Source: Biscogniauxia marginata (lineage: Eukaryota > Ascomycota > Sordariomycetes > Xylariales > Xylariaceae). From it: a stretch of DNA of 64,000 bases. The stretch covers positions 124,001 to 188,000 of the forward strand of contig MU404133.1 of the NCBI GenBank assembly GCA_022695795.1. The letters run 5' to 3'. Both the position numbers and the translations under genes were made by a program. Below, piece by piece: positions 46,401 to 57,493 of the stretch (within the stretch, counting starts at the first letter, position 1; each line of letters opens with the position of its first letter). The notes under the pieces were generated by a model, which saw nothing but the letters and a program-made list of their open reading frames with translations, did not search any database and was not told the DNA's origin.

Positions 46401-48845
46401 GCCAGCTACATTAACTGTGTACCTGGCATATACATTGAGCCAGTGCTCTTCACGCCACCAATGTCGCACGCGAGGAATTGGTAAATATATACGGTTTATA
46501 AATATATATATCACACTTCCGGTACCCAAGACCTGTTGTGATGAGTCGAAATCGCTTGTCGACGTACATGTGTAAGACTCTTTTCCATTCAACTACTAAC
46601 CGACAGATACCTTAGTTACCTGACTTTCGGGTCCGAACCACGGCTCCAACTAAACCGTACAAATACATATATCCGTCCCTCCCACCTTACCTTACATGAA
46701 TGCAAGGTAGACCCACGGGGTGCGGAGGTGCCCATGAACCTCCACAAGAACCTCCACAAGAACCATTCGATTCCTTCGACTCCTTCAACAAAACTGTAGC
46801 TGGTCGTTTCTCGATCAAAGAGATAGAGAGGGTATGCCGGGGGCTGAAAAAGCGATTACGAATGAGTAACATCAGAGAACCGTCATCGTTTGCCCCCAAA
46901 TCCGAACCGAGCCCTGATCCTCTCCACCCTCCCGCAGCGATCGCCACCAATATCGGGAGTTGGGTGCCAGGCGAGAGCGTGCACTTCTCTGCGTGCATTT
47001 GAGATGCGCTTCTAGACTTCTGCCCGCAACAGAAATAGCACCAACGAAGACCAGCAGTGCCAGGCAGGCAGATGGCACGCCCGTTCCCGCTAGCATCTAT
47101 CCCGGTAGGTTAGGTTAATATATGGAATATGTCCTGACATCAAGTTGCATGATGAGTTTCGAAACAAACACAGCGAAATTCAGATTCGTCTGAACATTGC
47201 CTGTGAAGACACGGCCTATTGATCTAACTCTACGATAGATAGTGATCAAGTGTTCTCGACTCTCAAATATCCAATCAATGTCTGCCCGGCGTCTTGTCCG
47301 CCCCCCGATACAACCACGTCGCCTTGGATACCTTGATATGCAGATAGATCGAACTAAGCTGCTAAACCTGTCCTGCAGCCAAATACAACGCAAGGCAGGG
47401 GGTTTTGGCACCCTACCTACTACCACCAATTACCATCTCAGGTTCCTTTTTCTATCTTGCAAGAACGGATGGCTCGGTCGGTAGGCGTCTAAATGTACGT
47501 TTTCAGGTGCGTGCATATGTGATGACCTCGTATTCTTTACTGTGTACGAGAAAACCAAGGTAGTGAATCAATCTGGTCACGCATTTAATTTATTGAGCAC
47601 GGCAAAAGGTAAGTTATCTCCTTAACAGCGTGTAAGAGACGAAATAGGCGACAAAAAGAAATAAGTAAATCAATCCGCTTACCTTGCAGTAGGCACTTCC
47701 ATTGGATGTCTACACTACTTATACCACATGTGCCTATCACGGTAATAATGAACATTTATATGCGGCTTATCATCCCGCAAGCTGATTATCTTTCTATATC
47801 AAGACCTCTAAACTTGAAGCTAAGGCGAGTCTATCTCGCCTCTCCGCCTGGGGCTTATTGAATCCACAGATAAACAACACTCGATACATACCTACCTTAC
47901 ATACATCTATCAACAGGCTACCTCTTTTTTTCTTTTCGGGACTAGGTTATGTGCAGACTCGCATACTAGTTACCTGCAAAGGACGCGCGGCAACCTTTGT
48001 CTTTCTCTTTGGTTTCTTTTTAACATCTACCGCCCTTTTAAATGAAAAGGTTTTCTTGAGCCACTCGGACCGATGGTGGTATAAGCAACTTTGCGGTGAG
48101 AGAGAAGAGGAGAGGGGCAAAGTGCTTATAGATAAGGAATAAGATGTTTATTTTCTTATCACCGATAAAAGACAAGGGAGAGACGGAGATACGTATGCGG
48201 GTGGGCATTGTACACCACCTCTTACGCAGGTGTATGATTTGCTACTCATTTTCTATATAACTAATCTCAAGGGTCTGGATGTCCAGAACTATAGATCTCT
48301 TAGTGACAAAAAAATCATATTGATCATGGTATAGAATTATCAAGATGTATAGTATATAGCAAGACGTAGTCTTCCCGAATAAATCGTATTATACAGTATA
48401 TAACCTGTCTGTGGCTTACTAGTAGTTTAGGTACCTAGGCAGATTTAATCCCCTACCTCCTAGATGCAAATACCGACGCACAAGACATATATTGATTGAC
48501 AGCGCGTTGACGGTTTTCGTTTCTTGACAATAACCAAACCCCGGAGCTCTCTTCCATCAAACGTGGTACATACATAACCAACCAACCTCCGGTTTGGTCA
48601 GGTTAGGCAAGTTTAGGCTTTTCCTTTCCCTTCTCCTTTGCTGTGCCGGACCACCCACCATTCGCTACGCCGGACACGTGCGCGTCGAGTTGAGTCCAGT
48701 CAAGCCGAGCCCAATCTTTGCTCACCAAATACTTACATACTCTGTATATGTGTATGTGTATGTGTTGTGTACAGACTTACCCGCGAGACAGGGAGGGAGA
48801 TAACGATTACGATTTCGAGTTTCCCGTCGGACAATACATAACACG

Positions 48846-48879
<34 letters not shown>

Positions 48880-50445
48880 TGTATGTATGTACCTGGCAAA
48901 CGAACGGTCTATCCCGTCTCCCGCAGGTGTATGCAGTATACCTAGCGATCTGGAAAGCCTCAAACGACCCGACGGACGATAGCATCTTGTCTCGGAACCT
49001 AAATTACCTACCTACGTTATAAACGAAGAAAAGAAAAAGGGAGGGTTTCTAGAAGTTATACGACCACCGCTGCGGTGAGGCATTCCCCAGAAAGGTTTCC
49101 CGAGGGACCTTAATGTGCTAGGTACCACCCGCCTACCAGTAGCCGGTTCTGTAGTCCCCGAGAGGCGCGTTTGATGGGGAGAGGGTTTCGCCCCAGCTTC
49201 GTGTGTGTGTTACACACCTAGGTACCCCCTGACCCGAGATCCGGATTCATGGTTTGTCGGACCTAATTTCGATAATAATAAAAAACCCCTACCGTCATTG
49301 TGTCAGTCCTACGTGCGACGGCACCTCACTCACTTGTTTGTAACCTGCTCGTGCGAATTCTATTTTACCCTCCCGCTCGCCATGACCGGTTTCCTCCTCT
49401 GAGCCCTAGGGGGTCTTTTCAATGACCGTCACTCCCCTCTCCCTTCTGATGAGCTTGAGGGTTTTTGTATGAGATGCTGGCTGATAGGAAAGACATTTGC
49501 CACACGCTCTACCATGAAGGATGATGGGCAACGCTTTGCCCCTAACCTTGTTTTCGTAGCAGGCCAGGTGGCATCCGAGATATCTTCGCGCGAGTAGCTG
49601 TCAAGCTCCTATGGCCTCTTCGATGGGAATATCCGCCATAGGTAGTTGTAGATGGAGGATATCATCGAGAACGACCTCTTCGAAATACGAGCCTCGCTTA
49701 TAGGATGCTAGTACCTAGGTATTGGACATATGGTGCTCATATTCTAGCGTAGCAATGTGGATAAAGCTGTATACTCTTAACAACTCGACTAATTCCAAAC
49801 CCCCGGTACCTGACATGCCATTGAGCTTGAGAAATTTTCCTTCTAAGGTAAGTAAATAATCCCCTTAGTATATATCGCAATGATTCGGTCCGATGAGCTT
49901 GAATCTCCTTGGTGAACTAAAGACCTACCATAACTGCAAGGTAGTATGGATTCTTGAAAACAAACTCGGGAGACAGACACACAAACGTTAATCCTCAGGA
50001 AAGAGTGGTCAGCCTTGTGGTTATGTAAATTCAGGGATACTCGTGAATCTTGAGACTGATAGTATTAGAGTGATGTTAGCGATGTTTATAGACAGCCTGC
50101 TATTTACTAGCACTTATTTCACATATGAATAATCGGCATGAACGCCAGGACCTTACCAGGCGTAGGCCCCAAGATTATTGCGTGTTTCATGAAACATCCG
50201 CCGGTGCTCGATTTGCATAAATATGTGCGGAAGATGCCAGATTTTGGGACACTTATCACATTTGTCGAGGTCCGGCATTGGCGTTACCGTTTACAATAGA
50301 CCTCATTGCAGTTATTAAATTTTGGTATTTTTTCTTTCTTGATTTCTTAATGTTAGACGCAAGGCTGAAGCCGTAAACCCTGCCTGACCCAGATGCAACC
50401 AATCATGAGAACCGTCCACACCACCAACTCCGGCCTACCCCTATC
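43444..50445. other. 7-kb gene-free interval
   Basis: No supportable gene in 7 kb on either strand. The first 1.5-2 kb lie upstream of the DUF2406 gene and may hold a long leader and promoter. Low-complexity features: GGCCTGGGCCT repeats at 44350-44377, a 14-bp direct repeat at 46737-46765, and a (ATGT)10 microsatellite at 48851-48890. CCTAGGTA-type palindromes at 45521, 48432, 49217 and 49713. Short frames (for example 46700-47002 + and 46872-47096 -) overlap each other and show no family signal. Confidence 0.5.
48851..48890. repeat. (ATGT)10 microsatellite
   Basis: Ten perfect tandem copies of the tetranucleotide ATGT in non-coding DNA. Confidence 0.95.
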
Positions 50446-51288
50446 TTATATCGACGAGGGGTAGAGCATGATGCGAACAGAAGCGCCGAAAGACTTGGAG
50501 GGAAGGGGGCTGGAGAATTTGGCTCGGACGACGCCAGAGTTTCCTAAGGAGATGAAGGCGTCAGCACATTCCTTTGCCAGTGGGTGAAATAATTCGCAGT
50601 TTCTTCGTGCGACAAATCGACGGGAACTACATACCGTGCGGCCTGAGCACATCAGTCAGTATATATCTTCTGCTAATGGGTGGTATGATACACTAATGGC
50701 GTATGCGACAGATAGTTGAGGATTACATACCTGGTGACTTTGCCCCAGATCACTCGAATCTTGGTTCCGCGAATCTCCTTCTGGCCCTTGTAGATGTAGG
50801 CGACCTTCTTGCCAAGGTAGAAATTGGCAGCGTTGATGTCATCAACGCCTTCAATCTTGACCAAGCTCGTCTTCGTGTGGGTTGTGTGTCGCGAGCGCTG
50901 GTAGTTCAGGTGACGACCCCTAAGGTGCGTATCTAGTCAGTTTCCATATTCCTTTCTCCTTTCAACACCCTCGGTCTCTGTGTGTAATTGCGAGCATGCA
51001 AGCACGGGTAGGAAATATAAGTTGGCGAGGGCACATGTTGGTTCACTTGCGCTTCGCAAAGGGAGTCTTCGGGAGGGCTTCGGGGCTTCGGGGCTTCGAG
51101 GATACTCACTTGACGTATACTAGAGGAGGTCAGCAAAATTGTAAAAATTTACAGATACACGTCTACAGCTATAACATGAAGAGACACCGAGTTGCAGACG
51201 GGAGTAGTTCAATATCGCAGCCACCAGACAGCCGAATGAATGTGGATGGGGGGGATAACTCACATCTGTGGCCTGATTCGGAAGGCAT
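50446..51288 (-). CDS. RPL33: 60S ribosomal protein eL33 (L35Ae/L33)
   Basis: Component of the cytosolic large ribosomal subunit. Five exons: 51288-51264, 51119-51110, 50919-50731, 50642-50635, 50543-50446; phases close to 109 aa, the family's exact usual size. Exon 1 reads MPSESGHR; a 10-nt micro-exon supplies the rest of LYVK; exon 3 reads [40 protein letters not shown] and [14 protein letters not shown]; an 8-nt micro-exon supplies PHG; exon 5 reads [20 protein letters not shown] through [11 protein letters not shown]. Every splice site is GT-AG and every residue falls where the family requires it. Introns are long relative to the exons (91-190 bp), as is common for fungal ribosomal protein genes. 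Intron 2 contains a short GGGGCTTC tandem repeat. Confidence 0.95.
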
Positions 51289-53829
51289 CTTGGCTGATTT
51301 TCCTCTGCTCCTCTCAGGAATTCGAAATTTGGTTCCAAGACTATCCTTCTATCGCAGATATTCTGTGCGCGCTGGGCCGGGTTGTGGTCGTCGTCGTGAT
51401 GTCCGAGTGTCAACTTGATGATGCAGATGGATGGGTGAGTGGATACACCGCACATGTGATAATCTTGGAAAGGCGTATCGTTTTAGGCTGGATTATTCCA
51501 CTAAAGCATTCACTACCTGGAGGATATTCCTATAGGCCATGTGTATATGCGTATGGATTGGTGCGGGAATTAGGCGAGCCCTGTCACAGGACCACACGAA
51601 AAATTAATTTTAGTTGGGCAGGCTGTGGCTTTTGTGGCTAGTAGCTATGTGGCTGTTTCACCCCACCTACCCCACCACGGGCTTGTCCTCGGTGAATTGT
51701 CCCGTCCCGTCTTTCTGACTTCCTAGGAAGTCATCAAAGTCCGACATCCAGCAAAGTCCAGGAATAACCGCCGCCATGATTAGTGCTGCCAAACGGTGAC
51801 ATACGACATCCGACACATGCTCTCCTTCTCGAGCACTGCGACGTCGCGTAAACACTTGAGGTGCAAGATTCACGTATTTGTTGCATCAGGACTATAATAC
51901 TTACGCCAGGTTAACGTTTTCGAGTTCTGCTCATGATACAAGATAATGTCATTCTGTATCCGTCACGTACTACAACCGAGTTTTCAGCCAACGAGGCGCC
52001 GGGATGCTAAGCCGACGGGATGCTTCATCTGCCGAGATAGGCACAAAACATGCACGAAATTCAGATGACGTCAACATCTCAGTCGGTATTCCTTCTCGGT
52101 TTCTCCTGGTCTGAAGACCCCTTCCGCGGCACGCGGGCTCTTTGGGTCGCGGCGTCGCAATAGCAGGTTCATTCCTTTTTAAGTCTCTTGCAATGATAGC
52201 AAAGCCCGAAACCGGTCATGCCGGGATGTACTGCGCTTCGGAGTTTACGGAATACAACTCTCTGCCAGCTTTGTAAGAAGCTAAAGAAGCAGGGAGCTCC
52301 GAGAGACATAGATCCACTTATTTTCGGGGCACGATGTGTCTGGTCGATCTCCGAAGGCGAGCTTGGCGAGAGAAGATCTGGAATGGCTGGCATAGCGCCG
52401 GCCTGACCGTCCAATGGGCCAATTTTGGAAGATGCCACAACCCCACGACAGGCAAGCACACAGCCAATTATGGAACGGCGCAAAGCTTCGTGGGCGCAGG
52501 GCCTTCATCCAGGCCTGCTAGAACCTCGTCCTTCGCTCTTTGGATCACTGATACCAAGTAACATGAACAGTGCCGTCATCCTGCCATCTATCCAGCTGCT
52601 GATGGATTTGGATTGCCACGTGCTAGACGGCAAATTTTGACGCGGTGTAAACTCTTCGGTTGAAAATCTGGTCGAAAGTGTCAACTTTCATGGTCGTCAG
52701 GAACCTACTCGCTTGGCCTAGCTGGGACGAGGTTAAACTATGAATAAACGCCACCGTTGTTGAGGCTACTAAGATGATGTCTTGAAGGACGGCAATAAGC
52801 ATCATACATTCCAAATAATTATGGTATTGGCTCGGCTAATATATTTAATACCATCAATCGCCAAAATGCCTGAGCAGTAAGTATTCTTACATGGCAGTTG
52901 TCTTGAAGGAGGGGTGTTAGATCCTTTTAACATCGATGCTGCCCTACTTGGCATTTATAGTTACCTAGGTAGGTAGGTAAATAAGGGGTAAGCATTTGAT
53001 TCTCTGTATAAGTTGATTTATAATAATCAATACGTACCCTTGTGCAACACATGCAGTATCTCTCCTTAAAAAAAAGCAATCACTAGGTAGGTACATGTCC
53101 ATATACCTACCTTAAGCCTCCACAGCCGGCGATGTCGGGAGACGGAGATAGTACCTACGCCTTGTCTACCTTAATGCCTCATCAAATCATTCTCCATAGG
53201 CTACGTGGGTGTTACATGTATGTTATTTGGGATGCGCATGTGTAAAGTACCTACATACCTACCTACTCGTCAAAGCTGACTTTGTGCTAGCAAAACATTA
53301 TTGTCCTTTCTTATTCTTAATGAGAACCAAGCCTGAACATGTTTAATCGGCTGGTGATATCGGGTGTATTTGTTCCAATGTTCCGTTCGATAGGTATAAT
53401 TCACTCCGGGCCTGTAGCCGCGAGGAAGACTTGAATCCACTCTGCTGGGTGCTGTGTAAGGGGAGGAAGGCGGGGACCTGAGTAAGCTCTTGAGTGTACC
53501 CCACCAGGCCACTAATACTGCATCACAATGCTGCCGCCATCCTTCCCGAAATCCCTAAGGCCGACCGCCTGGGCAGGTATTTCGTAGGTAGTCCCCTAGC
53601 TTTCCCCCCTAACTGGACTAAGCGCCACCAACGGCAACTTCCTCGACAATATCTCGTCCGGCCCGTCCGCTCGTCTTCCTTAAAACTTTCTTCCACCATC
53701 TGTCAACTTTGTCTCTCCAGCATCGCTCGGCTTGCCCACTCTCTGCACAACAGCTTCCGAGCTATTTTACCATTTTTACGTCCTCGCCTGCCTCTCACCT
53801 GTGCCTGCATACTTCTCCCGCTCGACACG
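51289..53829. promoter_or_regulatory. Divergent intergenic region, eL33 and G6PD
   Basis: About 2.5 kb between divergent starts. The last 250 bp before G6PD are strongly pyrimidine-rich (CT runs at 53640-53820), typical of leaders of highly expressed fungal genes. A motif TTACCTAGGTAGGTAGGTAA is at 52961-52980. An isolated ATG CCT GAG CA followed by GTAAGT at 52866 resembles a first exon, but no continuation was found. Confidence 0.5.
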
Positions 53830-55774
53830 ATGGATTCCGCAGCAGCGTAAGTGAAGATACCCCGCCCCCGCTCCGCTGATTTCATCATGGTCCCTCCTCC
53901 AGCTCCAAACACCGATCTGGTGGGAAGCTATACATAACTTGACTGCTTTACGAGAGACGCCGATACCTATGCTGGGCGGTTTGCACCATGACTTGGCAAG
54001 GCTACTTTACTGATTTGTGTTTTCCGACAGCACACTGGAGCTCAAGGACAACACGGTCATCGTGGTCCTCGGCGCTTCCGGCGATCTCGCCAAGAAGAAG
54101 ACTGTAAGTCAAACAAATGAACTTGCCTTAAATGCCTCTAAATGATCTTGTCTGACAACTTTTCTAGTTCCCTGCCCTCTTTGGACTTGTGAGTACCGCG
54201 CTTCGGGCGAACAAAGCTACCACACCAGAACGAAGCTGACTTTATCCGAGTACCGAAACCAATTTCTGCCCAAGAATGTCAAGATTGTCGGATATGCGCG
54301 GACGAAGATGGACCACGAGGAATACCTCAAGCGGGTCAGATCGTACATCAAGACACCTACTAAGGATTTGGAGAAGCAGCTGGCTGAGTTCTGCGATCAC
54401 TGCACCTACGTCTCGGGACAATACGACAAGGATGAATCTTTCCTCCAGCTCAATGCACATCTAGAAACACTCGAGGACGGCCAGCACGAAACTCACCGAC
54501 TATTCTACATGGCTCTCCCTCCTAGTGTGTTTACGACTGTCTCGCAGCATCTCAAGAAGTGTTGTTATCCCAAAAACGGCATCCCTCGTGTCATCGTAAG
54601 TCTACTTGTCTTGAGGGAGGCAGAGAAAAAGGAGTCTAACCGGGTATCCATCGTATATAGGTCGAGAAGCCGTTTGGAAAAGACTTGGCGAGCTCGCGCG
54701 AGCTCCAGAAGTCGTTGGAGCCTGACTGGAAGGAGGAAGAGCTCTTCCGCATTGATCACTACTTAGGAAAGGAGATGGTGAAGAACATCCTCATCCTCCG
54801 GTTTGGTAATGAGTTTTTCGGGGCCACTTGGAACCGACATCATATCGACAACGTTCAGATCACCTTTAAGGAGCCGTTTGGCACTGAGGGACGAGGCGGG
54901 TACTTCGACGAGTTTGGAATAATTCGAGATGTGATGCAAAATCATCTACTCCAGGTCTTGACACTGCTCGCTATGGAGCGGCCCATCTCGTTCTCTGCGG
55001 AAGATATCCGCGACGAGAAGGTCCGGGTACTCCGAGGTATCCCAGCAATCGAGCCCAAGAATGTCATCATTGGACAGTACGGTAAGTCGCTGGATGGAAG
55101 CAAACCATCCTACAAGGAGGACGACACAGTTCCGAAGGACTCGCGCTGCCCTACATTCTGTGCCCTCGTGGCGTATGTTAAGAACGAGAGGTGGGACGGT
55201 GTACCTTTTATCATGAAGGCCGGAAAGGCCCTGAACGAGCAGAAGACAGAGATCCGGATCCAGTTTAAGGACGTTACTAGCGGTATCTTCAAGGACATTC
55301 CCCGGAACGAACTCGTGCTGCGGATTCAACCCAACGAAAGCGTTTACATTAAGACGAACTCGAAGCTCCCTGGTCTCAGTATGCAAACTGTCGTGACGGA
55401 ATTAGACTTGACCTATAGGCGACGATTCTCAGACCTGAAGATACCCGAGGCCTACGAATCGCTCATCTTGGATGCGTTGAAGGGGGATCACTCTAACTTT
55501 GTGCGAGATGATGAACTCGATGCTAGCTGGAGAATATTCACTCCCCTGCTACATTACCTTGATGACAACAAGGAGATCGTTCCAATGGAGTACCCCTACG
55601 GTTAGCATCGACTTGATTTTATTAAATCATGAATATTAGTCGCTGACTTAAGAATTAGGCTCCCGGGGACCGGCAGTGCTGGACGATTTCACAGCGTCAT
55701 ATGGCTATAAGTTCAGTGATGCCACAGGTTATCAGTGGCCGATGACATCGGCAGCACCTCCTAACAAATTGTAA
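53830..55774 (+). CDS. ZWF1: Glucose-6-phosphate 1-dehydrogenase
   Basis: Cytosolic enzyme of the oxidative pentose phosphate pathway: oxidises glucose 6-phosphate to 6-phosphogluconolactone and makes NADPH. Six exons: 53830-53846, 54031-54103, 54168-54188, 54251-54595, 54661-55600, 55659-55774; phases close to 503 aa, normal length. Seen: NADP+ fold GASGDLAKKK (20-29), FPALFGL from a 21-nt exon, VEKPFGKD, the active-site signature RIDHYLGKE (182-190, catalytic His at HYLGKE region), RDVMQNHLLQ, AGKALNEQKTEIRIQF and the C-terminal SRGPAVLDDFTASYGYKFSD with YQWP. The first exon has only 17 nt (MDSAA). Intron 5 uses a weak GTTAGC donor, and intron 3 an unusual GAG acceptor, but both are required for the conserved protein. 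Confidence 0.97.
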
Positions 55775-57493
55775 GTAAGTATCAGCGTGTGGCTTTGCCG
55801 GTGGATGTTAGGCAAACTTCTTGTATACCACTACGCATAATCGCAGAGCAGCTACTGATTACTATTGATACAGTTAGATAAACATCACAGGGGGGGAAGA
55901 ACTCCAAAAGAAAACTATATGAAAATAGTAGTTCCCATACCTCAAAGCCCACCGCAAGAATGACGATGCGACTTAGTCGAGAATGGCATTAGTGGACATG
56001 TTTTCGTCGTTAGCGACGAAAGATATGACACTGGAGGTGCTTAAGCGCTCTGTCCGGAACGATAGGAAAGCAATGAAAATTGGGTTGCTCAGATTAATAT
56101 TGAGCTGTCAAGAAGTCTGCTTCTAACCGTCTTTGGTGAGGAATGGAGATAGGACTGTTTTTTGGTGGCTTATTGGGGCCCGAACTTTAGGTACCAAAAT
56201 GTGGTATTGATGTAAGCCTCTAGGTTTCTCATGATGTACATCGGAATAGGACCATGGCTTTTCTTTTCTTTTTATATTCTCTTTTTATACTATACCATAC
56301 CCTAATCCAGTACCAGCATCCTATATCTTATCTAACCACTGCAAGTGACTCGTTCACCTCTACAGCACTACCTAGGTGTGTAGTGCAAACGTATTAAAAC
56401 ACGCATGTGTCTATCTACCTCTATTGAGTCTGCTATATTCTCCCTCACTCCTCATCGTTCATCGGCTCTAGAGAGGAGAAGCAGGTATGAAATAGGTACT
56501 ACATGTTAGTTGATGTAAGGAGGACTTAGTAGTGACTCAGAATAATCGGTGTGGCCTTTTTGACTCTTGTAATAAGCCGCCGTACGAGTACCGGTCTAAC
56601 GTAAGCAAAATGAATAGAGGCTAAAGCGGAGAAATAAAGAGGAAAGGGAGTGGGAGTGCATAGAATGATTCGATTGGTTAACTAATACCTACCTAGTACC
56701 TCTCTAGGTAGGTATGTGAACTATCTAGTTTACAGGTAAAGTTGAAGTAAGGTTAATTATTGACGAGATGGGCAACGGGTATCGCGGATTACTCAGATCC
56801 GTGCGTGCCCGTGGTGGGCCTGGAGCCATTCCAGCCAATCAGACATGTCAGAGTATAGTGGGGAATTGAAGGTGGTTAGGGCAACCAATTATGTCAAGTC
56901 GATGTGTAAACGCATCGTATTCCCCGTATTCCCCGTATTCTCTAGTTAAACATGTCATCCTCCTTGTGACTCGGACTCCCGTTAGGCCCCGAGATTATGC
57001 AGGTGCCTCAGACAAATCTACAAAGTGGTAGCATGCTCCATACTAACATGACATTTAGCTAACTAGGTACCAAATGGAGTAATAACTTGTACTATTACAT
57101 AGGCGCTGACAACGCAGCCGTTTGAAAACGCCAAGTTTCTCTTGACGACTACCTAATGACATACCCGAACCCAACAAGGCCTGGAACGTCGCGTCCTGCA
57201 CTAACAAAATACACGTTCGACGCGTGTGCTATCTGGTCTAGGCCTGCGGCGGGTACTCCCGGGCCCCTGATCTGATTTCTTCTTCCATTCATATATGATC
57301 AATACGACCAATACGGCTGTTATGACCAATATGACCAACATCACAGCTCAAAGTGTAGATAAATAATTCGCGACTATAATTCTCTCTGGGCCGCCCTGGC
57401 TTCCTGTCTTCTCAAAACTTTCTTGGACCATACGGGTTTTATTCTAAGCTACATAAGGTTGTCTCCGCCGTTGCTGGCGAAGTGAAAGTCAGC
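55775..57493. other. Intergenic spacer, G6PD to ABC transporter
   Basis: About 1.7 kb, AT-rich. ACCTAGGT-type elements at 56370-56379 and 56688-56722, and a short TATTCCCCG tandem repeat near 56918-56940. No gene is supportable. Confidence 0.6.

Noticed and set aside
46872..47096. Minus-strand 74-codon frame with a signal-peptide-like start (MLAGTGVPSACLALLVFVGA)
   Set aside because: Too short and without cysteine pattern or homology; it overlaps another frame of equal quality on the plus strand. A small secreted protein cannot be excluded.
52866..52880. ATG CCT GAG CA followed by GTAAGT, like a tiny first exon
   Set aside because: No acceptor and coding continuation could be found downstream before the G6PD gene.
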